Positions 28,001-35,226 of a DNA stretch of 64,000 nucleotides are shown here, in pieces. The position numbers and the translations under genes are program-made. The stretch is taken from NCBI RefSeq assembly GCF_017498545.1, contig NZ_CP071793.1, forward strand, positions 9,046,256 to 9,110,255, given 5' to 3'. The first letter of the stretch is position 1. Each line of letters begins with the position of its first letter. The notes beneath the pieces were generated by a model that was not told the origin of the DNA, did not search any database, and saw nothing but the letters and a program-made list of their open reading frames with translations. Origin of the DNA: Sulfidibacter corallicola. Lineage in GTDB: Bacteria; Acidobacteriota; Holophagae; Acanthopleuribacterales; Acanthopleuribacteraceae.

Positions 28001-28135
28001 GTCTTCCCTGCGGAACCCGGCCGCACCTACCGCATCGAATTCAAAGTACAAGACGACGGCCTCGGACAATACATCACCGAAAAAACCATCACGTTCGACG
28101 ACGACACTTGCCTCTGGCAGGGCCCCGTTCCCTAG
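25100..28135 (+). CDS. Secreted DUF1111 di-heme cytochrome with duplicated C-terminal four-Cys domains
   Basis: 1,011 residues from ATG 25100 (TGAGGA at 25088-25093). A signal peptide covers about 1-20. Residues 25-115 look like a carbohydrate-binding beta-sandwich (FFRVNDGPIRELSLDGG ... YYFAWQV), possibly CBM56-like. Residues 280-700 form a DUF1111 (thiol oxidoreductase-like) domain with two c-type heme sites, C355-F-G-C-H359 and C585-I-A-C-H589, plus the family signatures ISGRANRVWDEE and LLNDMGVGTPIFP. DUF1111 proteins resemble di-heme cytochrome peroxidases; their true reaction is unknown. Residues 714-775 are an Asp-Gly-Ser/Gly linker, then a ~87-residue domain, a second linker (about 865-915) and a second copy. 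The next gene (GH81) carries the same modules, suggesting a joint role in glucan attack. Confidence 0.88.
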   Translation: MKSFLLPVFVLFLVLPVFSSSRSFDHQWSFSNNRLDLSFSPHDPLPFPTPTERVTLFFRVNDGPIRELSLDGGSPWRTTIGGVAADDRLDYYFAWQVQGSRRPIEINSAWHALPRADGPVARQSFPLTLRTAGRNRFRHEGEMRTDNYVEGYFAGTLYDLTIVDHGTRLTVTVEPTGVGDFIDFRYHDYQGYEALCERAEFTTGLHMAKQGNVFSVDVPNTQPGTVIDFELTLKVTNGIGKTEQYYSETMRYYTGTGKLGVQHQHPWANAADLASVSRITIPEFDFVQHINNIQPDTMRTFIEGKTLFDTDWETGELRGPATLTDCNGNTSAPQPETSPRFESGLLGPQYDSRSCFGCHVLDGRGQPAVDSRDENRSQVIGLSVAGSNAPHPVYGPQFQQDAVDGSQPDGVMHTAWEEVHGNFADGTPYTLVRPRYSFSELRDEPIDGESVLFSVRMAPQLTGLGLLEAVSEAEILAWEDADDADGDGISGRANRVWDEEQNRTRLGRYGWKSGAPSLKQQVAKALLNDMGVGTPIFPDRGRVELGWDQLEEMATYVANLTPPPRRNWRDPAAIRGKDLFEAANCIACHRPSMRTSPDTPRRELRNLTIQPFTDLLLHDMGPGLADNRPEVGANGREWRTPPLWGVGSVGDVNGHTRYLHDGRARNLMEAILWHGGEALESRDAVLAMSAGQRVDLLAYVAYPFTDPGAPTTGGDDGSDGSDGSDGSDGSDGSDGSDGSDGSDGSDGGDGSDGGDGSDGSDGSDGGDGSDGGDGGPCDDFGFMFTDANTITVYHRDLGWTAQWNYVCLDGYCLPGELVNGRYVHAFQATPGQSYDLTFKVQDNQFSQYIVEKRIVFQADDACQGGDGGDGSDGSDGGDGGDGGDGSDGSDGDDGGDGSDGSDGGDGGNGSDGGDGGPGPCGDFGIARLDDHQMVVFHEDRGWSGNWHYLCLDGYCVPGSLGDGRYARVFPAEPGRTYRIEFKVQDDGLGQYITEKTITFDDDTCLWQGPVP
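27238..27427 (+). repeat. Asp-Gly-Ser/Gly linker-coding repeat, first in the DUF1111 gene
   Basis: About 63 codons of 9-bp units (GAY GGY TCY and variants) encode DGS/DGG triplets. Synonymous positions differ between units, so it is an aged or selected repeat rather than a fresh slippage tract. Confidence 0.9.
27428..27688 (+). other. Four-Cys domain copy 1 (DUF1111 protein)
   Basis: Encodes about 87 residues beginning Cys-Asp-Asp-Phe-Gly, with GWTAQWNYVCLDGYC, a TFKVQDN motif and a closing Cys. Shared positions with the other three copies: C..FG, GW..xW.Y.CLD.YC, G.Y, F.A, Y...FKVQD, C. Confidence 0.9.
27689..27852 (+). repeat. Asp-Gly-rich linker-coding repeat, second in the DUF1111 gene
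   Basis: About 53 codons of DGG/DGS units, with one Asp-Asp and one Gly-Asn variant, join domain copies 1 and 2. Confidence 0.9.
27853..28117 (+). other. Four-Cys domain copy 2 (DUF1111 protein)
   Basis: Encodes about 88 residues, Cys-Gly-Asp-Phe-Gly through GWSGNWHYLCLDGYC and EFKVQDD to the final Cys close to the stop codon. It is closer to copy 3 in the GH81 gene at several positions (CGDFGI, WHYLCLDGYC) than to copy 4. Confidence 0.9.
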
Positions 28136-28399
28136 TACTCAGGCGCGTGGCCCGGGTACGGCCACGCACGATCCGAAGTGGAGGAATCAGCTCTCACCCG
28201 TGAGCGGGGTTTCGAATCACGTCCCGGCAACGCCGAGTTTCGTGCGATCGATGGCACGGAACTCGGCCGCGCCTCCTCTCATCGATTCGAAGTCCCTTCC
28301 TTTGCGTCCGGGCCGTCACGCCCTCCGCTGAATGCATCCATCGCGTGACATCCCAGGCGACCCATTCCATCAAAATGCCTACTTTTCGAGGAGAGATCC

Positions 28400-31300
28400 A
28401 TGAAGTCCCATTTCAGTGCGATCCTGATGTATCTTGCGATTTTCGCGTTCTCATGGACCGCGCATGCCGATTTCCCCGGTGCCAACTGGGTTCAAGTCGG
28501 CGGTGGCCGCTACACGACGACGCACAACAGCCAGTACTTCAGCAATCCCACCGTGGCAGGCGGCCCCCCAGCCCGTTTCTTCACCGACAACGTGTCGTTC
28601 CCCTATCCCACCCACCATTGGTGGAGTAGCGCCAGCCACCAGCCTTTCTCTTTCAATCTCTACCCGCTCCCCTTCGCCATGCGCTTCACGGCGCAGGGCA
28701 TGATGCTCGGCGTACCGCCCGTCGTGCTGCGCCAGGCCAACAGCGGCAGCTACGACTTCGACGCCCTCATCCAGTCGGACTACCACGGTGAGAACAACGC
28801 CGACCTGGTGGTCACGGCGAGCGGTGGATCGTTTCAGGAGGTCCGCGTTCACGACTACGGCGACTGGCACGTAGTGCTGCGCATGCTGGCCAACGGCGGC
28901 CACATCGACGTCACGTCTTCGGCCGGCTCGCCCTTCATGGTGGCCGAATTCCAGGGTCTCACCCCCGAACTGAGCGTCAACGGCTCCGCGAGCATCGTTC
29001 ACGGCAGCGCCGGTTCAGACGCGGTCGCCGTGCGCATCGACAACCGCCACTACGGCATTTTCGTCTCCAGCCAGGGTTCGATTCAGGTGGGTGGCTCGAT
29101 CCGCGTCGGCAACAGCCCGTACGTGATCGTCGCGGCCCTGCCGGACAGTTCGGCGGCCACCTACGAGCGGTTCCGGACGCACGCCTACGCCAAGGTGGTG
29201 GCCTCGCGCATTTCCTGGGACTACGACGAGCGGAAATCGGAAGTGACCACGGTGTACGAGGTCCGGACCCAACCATTGCGCGGCGCTGAAACCCGCACGA
29301 TCCAGGCCCTGCTGCCCCACCAGTGGCGCGGCCAGAATCTCGACCTCGACGGCTCCGACTACCGCACCGTTCGCGGCACGCTGAAGAATTTGGTGGGCAA
29401 CCAGTTCGCCACGGTCCAGCCGTTCCACGGCGTCTTGCCCTACCTGCCCGACACGGGCGCCGCCACGGACCAGGAAATGATGGCCTCGCTGGATCACTGG
29501 ATGAGCTACAACTCCGGCAACCGCGGCCAGGCGGCCACCGTGCTGAACCTGCCGCACCTCGATCGCGGCCTGGACGGCTGCGACGACTCCTACTGGGTCG
29601 GAGAGCGCTTCCACCACATCGCCAGCATCATCGCCGTCGCGCGTCAGGCCGGCCGAATGGACGTGGCCAATCAGGCCGCGAACGAAATCAAGCAGGCGAT
29701 GGACTATTGGATGAACCCCCAATACCCGCGCCCCGGCGACGAAAACCACTTCTTCTACGACCAGGAGTGGGGTCACATCATCGGTCAAAACGTCTGCGGC
29801 TCCTGGCGAACCCTCTGGGAATTCAACGATTGGCACTTCCACGCAGGCTACTGGCTGCAGGCGGCGGCCCAGGTGGCCCTGCACGATCCCAACTGGCTGG
29901 CCCAGTCCGATCTGTGGCCCATGCTTCGCCTGTTCATTCGGGCCGCCTACTCGCCCGACCGCAACGATCCCATGTTCCCCTTCATGCGCCATTTCGAGCC
30001 CTGGTTCGGTTACTCCCACGCCGCGGGATTCGGCGACGGCTGGAGCGACCTGGGCAACAACCAGGAATCCCACGGCGAAGCCATGAATTTCTGGCACGCC
30101 GCCATCGTGTTGTCCACCATCGCCGGTGACGACACCATGCGGGACATGGCCATCTGGGGCTACGTCCAGGAGAGCCGCGCGGGCCTGGAATACTGGTTCG
30201 ACTACACCGGCGAAAACCACCACCCCAACTTCCAGGGCACCACCTGCGGCATCGTGTTCGACGGCGCCTGCATGTACAAGGTGTGGTGGGACATGAACGG
30301 TTCCAACGCCTGGGCCGACGAGGTCGTGGGCATCAACCTGCTGCCGATCAACGCCGGCAAAATGTACCTGACCCAAAACGTGCCCGGCATGGGCCGCAAG
30401 CTGTTCGACAACATCGCAGCCGACGAAGCGCGCTCTCCTCAGGGTACCATGCAGCGCTGGACCGACCTGTTCTACATGACGTTGGCCCAAACGGACCCCG
30501 ACGAGGCCATGAGCCTGTGGCAGGGACGCCCCTATTCGGCGTTCATGCAGGTCGGCGCCCACACCCTGCACTGGATTCGCACCTTCCAGAACCTGGGTGA
30601 GCCGGTCGGCTCGGTGACCGCCGATACCTCTCTGTACACCGTGTTCCAAAAGAACGGGCAGCGGACCTACGCCGCCTACAACACCGGAGATCGCGAGATC
30701 GTGGTCAATTTCTCCGACGGCAGAAGCCTGCGTGTCCCGGCACGCAGCATGGCGACCTGCAGCGGCGACCAATGTGACGGCAGTGATGGTACCGATGGCT
30801 CCGACGGCGGTGATGGCACTGACGGCGGTGACGGTACCGATGGTGGCGACGGCACTGACGGTGGCGACGGCTCCGATGGTGGCGACGGCACTGACGGTGG
30901 CGACGGCTCCGATGGTGGCGATGGCTCCGATGGCGGCGACGGTGGTGATGGCACCGATGGCTCCGATGGCGGCGACGGTGGTGATGGCACCGATGGCTCC
31001 GATGGTGGCGACGGCTCCGACGGTGGCGACGGCGGCGACGGTGGCGATGGCGGCGACGGCACACCCTGCGGCGACTTCGGCATCCAGAAAATCGACGACC
31101 AGACCGTGCGCGTCTTCCACCGCGACAAAGGCTGGAGCGCCACCTGGCATTACCTCTGCCTCGACGGCTACTGCCTGCCCGGCACCCTGGAAGACGGCGT
31201 CTACTACAAAGATTTCTCCGCGACGCTCGGCCAGACCTATGGCATCACCTTCAAGGTACAGGACAACCAAATCGGCCAACTCATCGTCGACGACACCGTG

Positions 31301-31759
31301 ACCTTCGGTACTTCCGATTGTGGCGGTTCAGACGGTGGCGACGGTGGTGATTCCGGTGACGGTGGCGACGGCTCCGATGGCGGTGATTCCGGCGATGGAG
31401 GCGATGGCTCCGACGGTGGCGATGGAGGCGATGGCTCCGACGGTGGCGACGGCGGCGACGGATCAGACGGCGGCGACGGCGGCCAATGCGATGGTTTCGG
31501 CGTGGCCTGGAACGGCGAAAACGGCCTCTACGTCTACATCGTGGATGAGGGCTGGTCAGCCTCCTGGCAGTACATCTGCCTCGACGACTACTGCATCCAG
31601 GCCGAGCTCGTCAACGGCTACTACCGCCAGGCGTTCGTCGCTCAGGCGGACCGCACCTACCGCATCACCTTCAAGGTGCAGGACAGCGCCAGTCACAGCG
31701 GCCAAACCATCTTGGAAAAGGACGTCCGTTACGACACCGACGCCTGCCGCCTACCTTGA
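28400..31759 (+). CDS. Secreted GH81 endo-beta-1,3-glucanase with duplicated four-Cys domains
   Basis: 1,119 residues from ATG 28400 (GGAGAG upstream). A signal peptide covers about 1-23 (ending AHA). The GH81 domain (about 40-780) starts with PYPTHHWWSS and contains the family's catalytic region DLGNNQESHGEAMNFW, with E556 and E560 as the probable catalytic acids. It should cleave beta-1,3-glucans such as laminarin or curdlan by inversion, outside the cell. Residues 791-887 are a long Asp-Gly-Ser/Thr/Gly linker, then a ~86-residue four-Cys domain, a second linker (about 973-1029) and a second domain copy to the C-terminus. The same modules end the upstream DUF1111 protein, 264 bp away on the same strand. 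The four-Cys domain may bind glucan or anchor the enzyme; this is inference. Confidence 0.92.
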   Translation: MKSHFSAILMYLAIFAFSWTAHADFPGANWVQVGGGRYTTTHNSQYFSNPTVAGGPPARFFTDNVSFPYPTHHWWSSASHQPFSFNLYPLPFAMRFTAQGMMLGVPPVVLRQANSGSYDFDALIQSDYHGENNADLVVTASGGSFQEVRVHDYGDWHVVLRMLANGGHIDVTSSAGSPFMVAEFQGLTPELSVNGSASIVHGSAGSDAVAVRIDNRHYGIFVSSQGSIQVGGSIRVGNSPYVIVAALPDSSAATYERFRTHAYAKVVASRISWDYDERKSEVTTVYEVRTQPLRGAETRTIQALLPHQWRGQNLDLDGSDYRTVRGTLKNLVGNQFATVQPFHGVLPYLPDTGAATDQEMMASLDHWMSYNSGNRGQAATVLNLPHLDRGLDGCDDSYWVGERFHHIASIIAVARQAGRMDVANQAANEIKQAMDYWMNPQYPRPGDENHFFYDQEWGHIIGQNVCGSWRTLWEFNDWHFHAGYWLQAAAQVALHDPNWLAQSDLWPMLRLFIRAAYSPDRNDPMFPFMRHFEPWFGYSHAAGFGDGWSDLGNNQESHGEAMNFWHAAIVLSTIAGDDTMRDMAIWGYVQESRAGLEYWFDYTGENHHPNFQGTTCGIVFDGACMYKVWWDMNGSNAWADEVVGINLLPINAGKMYLTQNVPGMGRKLFDNIAADEARSPQGTMQRWTDLFYMTLAQTDPDEAMSLWQGRPYSAFMQVGAHTLHWIRTFQNLGEPVGSVTADTSLYTVFQKNGQRTYAAYNTGDREIVVNFSDGRSLRVPARSMATCSGDQCDGSDGTDGSDGGDGTDGGDGTDGGDGTDGGDGSDGGDGTDGGDGSDGGDGSDGGDGGDGTDGSDGGDGGDGTDGSDGGDGSDGGDGGDGGDGGDGTPCGDFGIQKIDDQTVRVFHRDKGWSATWHYLCLDGYCLPGTLEDGVYYKDFSATLGQTYGITFKVQDNQIGQLIVDDTVTFGTSDCGGSDGGDGGDSGDGGDGSDGGDSGDGGDGSDGGDGGDGSDGGDGGDGSDGGDGGQCDGFGVAWNGENGLYVYIVDEGWSASWQYICLDDYCIQAELVNGYYRQAFVAQADRTYRITFKVQDSASHSGQTILEKDVRYDTDACRLP
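30775..31062 (+). repeat. Asp-Gly-rich linker-coding repeat, first in the GH81 gene
   Basis: About 96 codons of DGS, DGT and DGG units, the longest of the four linkers. It has partial higher-order periodicity: blocks encoding GDGTDGSDGGDG recur around 30948-30975 and 30975-31010. Confidence 0.9.
31063..31320 (+). other. Four-Cys domain copy 3 (GH81 protein)
   Basis: Encodes about 85 residues: CGDFGIQKIDD, GWSATWHYLCLDGYC, ITFKVQDNQ and a closing Cys. Confidence 0.9.
31321..31485 (+). repeat. Asp-Gly-rich linker-coding repeat, second in the GH81 gene
   Basis: About 55 codons of DGG/DSG/DGS units. Blocks encoding GDGGDGSDGGD recur with few base changes. Confidence 0.9.
31486..31750 (+). other. 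Four-Cys domain copy 4 (GH81 protein), most diverged
   Basis: Encodes about 88 residues: CDGFGVAWNGE, GWSASWQYICLDDYC, ITFKVQDSA and the final Cys. It keeps all four Cys, but Gly of CLDGYC is Asp and the loop after FKVQD is longer. Confidence 0.88.
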
Positions 31760-32130
31760 CCGATGGCCGGCTCACCCGATTCGAAGAGGCCGGGTGGACG
31801 GGCACCGCTCGTCTCTCGGATCTCTTCCTTCCCGATGAACCGGGTCCCCAGGGACCCCTAATGGGACGAGGCGAAGGCCTGGAGTGAAATCCACGCTTTC
31901 CGCCTCGCCCGGCAACGTTCCAACGCGACCTCTCCCATGTCGGCCTTTTGATGATCGGCGCTTATCCCACGGTGTGGCAACTGTCCCGGATGACCACCGA
32001 CCCCGGCATCGGAGAGGGTGAAGTGCGGTTCCCTGCGACCCGGACCCCACTTCACACAGGGCCCCGTGCGCACACCCAAGCACGGGGCCCTTCCCCTTTC
32101 GAGTCGCGAGATACGGTCATCCACCACTCG
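31760..32130. other. Gene-free stretch between convergent genes
   Basis: 371 bp between the GH81 gene and the amidohydrolase gene. The only structure I see is the strong hairpin at 32058-32091. Confidence 0.5.
32058..32098 (+). terminator. Strong hairpin, probable terminator between convergent genes
   Basis: A 12-bp perfect stem (AGGGCCCCGTGC / GCACGGGGCCCT) around a 10-base loop, followed on the plus strand by TTCCCCTTTC rather than a clean T-run. It lies 300 bp after the GH81 stop and 33 bp from the end of the convergent amidohydrolase gene, so it could serve either. Confidence 0.55.
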
Positions 32131-33951
32131 TTATCGTTTGGGCCGACCGTCGTACACGATGCGACCATCCAGCATGGTCAACAACACCGAGGTACTGCCG
32201 ATCGCGGTGGTGCCCACCTGGAAGATGTTCCGATCCAAAACGATCAGGTCGGCCCGCTTGCCGACCTCCAGCGAACCCACGCGATCTTCCTGGCGCATGA
32301 CATAAGCCGCATCCAGGGTATAGGCCCGCACCGCGGTGGCCAGATCCGGCAGGTTTTGGGGCGCGCGGGTGAGGGCCCGTTGCATGCCCACGAACGGGTT
32401 CAGGCTGCTGACGTCCCAATCGCTGCTCAAGCTGATCCTGGCGCCCGCCTCGTGCAGGTCTTTGAGGGGAATCAGGTTCTGCGACCGGTTCCCAATCAGG
32501 AAGGCCACCTCGATCCAGTTCTGGGGCTGCGCGAAATCACCCGAGACCTGCATGTCGGCGATGACGTTCAAGGTCCGAAACCGATCGTAATCCTCGGGGT
32601 TCACTACCTCGAGGTGGGTCAGTCGGTGGCGTCCCGCGTCTTGGCCGGCCTCGATCGCGTTCAAGGCCTCGCGCACGCCCCGGTCACCGATGGCGTGAAT
32701 GTGGAAATCGAATCCCAGCGGGTCCAGTTCCTCGATGTAGCGCGCCAGTCGCGCTTCGGTGAAGTAATTGAGGCCGGTTTGGCTGGGAATGTCGCCGAGG
32801 GTTTCCTTGTAGGGCTCCAACATCGCGGCCGTGGAGTTGATCAGGATCCCGTCGGCATAGACCTTGACCTGGTTCTGGCGCAGAAGCGCGTCGGGATCGT
32901 TGCGGTAAAGCCCTCGCAGTTCCGCCAACTGGGCTTCGTCGTTCATGCTGGGATAGGCCCAAAGACCCAGGATCGCACGCACGGTCAGGCGCGACTCGCG
33001 TTCGGCCCGCTGCCAGGCGTCCTGGAAGTCTCGCTTCCAATAGGTGCGCCCCTCGCAAACCGAGGTGATCCCGTGGCGATTCAGCTCGCCGAGTGCCTCC
33101 AACAGGCCTTCGTAATTCAGTTCCTTGATTTCCTCCGTGGGTTGCCAGGCGAGATCCATCACCAAGTCGCCGGCCGAATCGAAAAGGATGCCGGTGGGCT
33201 CTCCGGTGGCGGGATCCTTCACGATCACCCCACCGGGCGGATTGGGCGTATCGGCGTCGATGCCCGCCCGTTCCAACGCCAGTGAATTGACCCAGAACGA
33301 GTGCGACGTCTCTTCCATGATCGCGGCGGGCCGATCCGGAATCGCTTCGTCCAAGATGTCGACCGGCCTGCGCTGGGCCTCCAACAGGGTGAACACCGAA
33401 TGCCCCCAACCCAGCACCCAATCGGTGGCCTGCTGGTCCGGCGCGCATTGGCGCAGGACGGGGATGTATTGCTCGGGATCGGTCACCGCGGTATCCAGTA
33501 TGCAGGTCCCGGAAAAGGGAGAGCGCGCCTCCAAGGGGTGCATGTGGACGTCGTGGATCCCCGGCATGGCCATACGCCCCTCGAGATCGATCTCGGTCGC
33601 ACCGGGCCCCGCCTGGGCGCGGGCGGATTCGTTGGTGCCCACGTGGACAATGACGCCATCGCGAATCAGAAGAGCCTGAACCCACGGGTTTTGGGAATCG
33701 ACCGTGTACACTTCGCCATTCACCAGCAGGATCTCCTCAACGTCCTCCAATCCATTGACCATGCACACAAAATCTCGCACATCACCCTCCCCGTCTTGGT
33801 TGCAATCGGCCGTGTCGGTCCGCCAGCCGGCGAATTGCTCGTCCATTTGTGAGGCGGGAATGTCCCGGCAGGCGTTCTGGCCGCAATCGGCTGTCGCGAG
33901 TGCACCGATCGCGAGTGCGAGTATCGCGGTGAAAAAAATGGCTTGGCGCAT
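32131..33951 (-). CDS. Secreted YtcJ-like amidohydrolase (Amidohydro_3) with N-terminal dockerin-like insert
   Basis: 606 residues. ATG 33951 has GGGAGGA upstream; the frame runs to 34077 without a site. A signal peptide (about 1-21) is followed by a short segment FAGWRTDTADCNQDGEGDV and RDFVCMVN with Asp-rich calcium-loop character, like dockerin or EF-hand-like segments. The amidohydrolase covers about 60-600: HDVHMHP is the HxH metal pair of the TIM barrel, and IHAIGDRGVREALNAIE plus SLSSDWDVSSLNPF are typical of the Amidohydro_3/YtcJ group. It hydrolyses C-N bonds of an unknown substrate, probably in the periplasm or outside. The dockerin-like segment lies at the N-terminus, an unusual place for such elements. 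Confidence 0.88.
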   Translation of the reverse strand: MRQAIFFTAILALAIGALATADCGQNACRDIPASQMDEQFAGWRTDTADCNQDGEGDVRDFVCMVNGLEDVEEILLVNGEVYTVDSQNPWVQALLIRDGVIVHVGTNESARAQAGPGATEIDLEGRMAMPGIHDVHMHPLEARSPFSGTCILDTAVTDPEQYIPVLRQCAPDQQATDWVLGWGHSVFTLLEAQRRPVDILDEAIPDRPAAIMEETSHSFWVNSLALERAGIDADTPNPPGGVIVKDPATGEPTGILFDSAGDLVMDLAWQPTEEIKELNYEGLLEALGELNRHGITSVCEGRTYWKRDFQDAWQRAERESRLTVRAILGLWAYPSMNDEAQLAELRGLYRNDPDALLRQNQVKVYADGILINSTAAMLEPYKETLGDIPSQTGLNYFTEARLARYIEELDPLGFDFHIHAIGDRGVREALNAIEAGQDAGRHRLTHLEVVNPEDYDRFRTLNVIADMQVSGDFAQPQNWIEVAFLIGNRSQNLIPLKDLHEAGARISLSSDWDVSSLNPFVGMQRALTRAPQNLPDLATAVRAYTLDAAYVMRQEDRVGSLEVGKRADLIVLDRNIFQVGTTAIGSTSVLLTMLDGRIVYDGRPKR

Positions 33952-34292
33952 GGGGTTCCTCCCTCGATTCGAATCCCGGCGAGCAAGCCGGGAGGCCGAG
34001 ACCGGCACAAGCATCAATGTAGGGAAAGAAGAAATAAATTTCAAGATCTTAAAATTTAAATTTTCGAGAACCCACACCGTAAATGCAACTTAATCTCCAC
34101 TCAACCTACTTGTTAAAAACTATTTACAACGGAGGATTCAAACCCGGAGTTTTTCTTCGACGAACCGATGCGATGTGACTTTTTTCTCAAAATAGACGCA
34201 CCGAAGCCGGCAACCACAGGGCGATCACCAATCCGGAGCCTCGAAAAGGGGTCCCTTGCCAAACCGCGCTACCAACTTGCCGAGGTTGGGGT
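33952..34292. other. Gene-free stretch
   Basis: 341 bp upstream of the amidohydrolase gene. 34020-34130 is AT-rich and likely contains its promoter. No credible gene or repeat. Confidence 0.4.
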
Positions 34293-34895
34293 TCAGTGCC
34301 GCTTTGCCTGCTCGGCGATTCCGTCCAAAATCATTTTTGCGACGCGATAGGCATCCTTGCTGCGCGAAACGGGAAAGCCCAACCAGCGTCGGGTCGCGTT
34401 GGCTTCGGACAGGCACAGAATCGCATGGGCCGCCATTTTGTTCTGTGGGCCGGAAAACTCGGGAAAGTAGCGGTCGAGGACCTCGCGAAACGATTTCTCC
34501 ACGGCCTTGTAGATGCGCTTGACTTCGTCCATGACCCGCGCGTCGCGCTCCGCAAGCGCCAGGAGCTCGGAAAAAATCGCTTCCTCTTCACGGGTCTGGT
34601 CTTCTTCGGCCGGTAAAAACAGGAACTGGAGCAGTGCTTCCACCGCGGCCGTTTCGGTGGCCCGACTCAGGGCTTCCTGGAAATGGGCCAAGTAATGCTC
34701 GGTAAAGCGATCGATCAGCGCGTTCAAAAGCTGATCCCGGTTGCCGATGTAGTGGCGAATGATCGTGTGTTTGACACCCGCTTCGGCGGCGATTCGTTCC
34801 AGCGAGCTCTTTTCCAACCCGTGTTTCAGGATACAGCGCTGAAAGGCATCGAGAATTTGCGTGCGCCGCTCGACCGCGAGGCTTTTTCGTCCCAT
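34293..34895 (-). CDS. TetR/AcrR-family transcriptional regulator
   Basis: 200 residues; the start is ATG 34895, where family homology begins (GRKSLAVERRTQILDAF). The helix-turn-helix is clear at about residues 25-60 (SSLERIAAEAGVKHTIIRHYIGNRDQLL), followed by an all-helical ligand/dimer domain. A longer frame reaches 35063 but its extra part is not TetR-like. The ligand is unknown. It may regulate itself or the amidohydrolase downstream on the same strand, 341 bp away. No palindromic operator was identified. Confidence 0.92.
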   Translation of the reverse strand: MGRKSLAVERRTQILDAFQRCILKHGLEKSSLERIAAEAGVKHTIIRHYIGNRDQLLNALIDRFTEHYLAHFQEALSRATETAAVEALLQFLFLPAEEDQTREEEAIFSELLALAERDARVMDEVKRIYKAVEKSFREVLDRYFPEFSGPQNKMAAHAILCLSEANATRRWLGFPVSRSKDAYRVAKMILDGIAEQAKRH

Positions 34896-35226
34896 CGATC
34901 CTAGAATCCTAACCCGGACGAACCGGTTGAGATCAGAAATGCACCGAGCCGCCGGCCACCCGGTGAACCGCCGAATCTCGGCGTTCGCTCGGCGGTGACC
35001 ATCCGACTCGAGGTCGCCACGGCGGGGTCCGACCCTGTTGCGACCCTTTGCAGTGCAGGCCATGGTCAGCGATCAACCTACCACCCGAGGCTTCGCGGCG
35101 CAATCGAGATTCGGCTTTGGAGAGCTGAACGGCCCGGCCGCACACCCGATCACCGGAGTGCGATCGGGTGGTCCCTCTATCGGAATTCCCGGCGGGATCG
35201 GGGTTACGGCTACGGAGCTTCCGCGC
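34896..35226. other. Gene-free stretch
   Basis: 331 bp between the TetR gene and the upstream sensor gene on the same strand. Frames crossing it are shadows of neighbours. No repeat or hairpin stands out. Confidence 0.4.

Noticed and set aside
26210..31279. Long minus-strand frames across the Asp-Gly repeats encoding Ala-Val-Gly-Thr-Ile repeats
   Set aside because: They are the antisense of the linker repeats and have no start signals.
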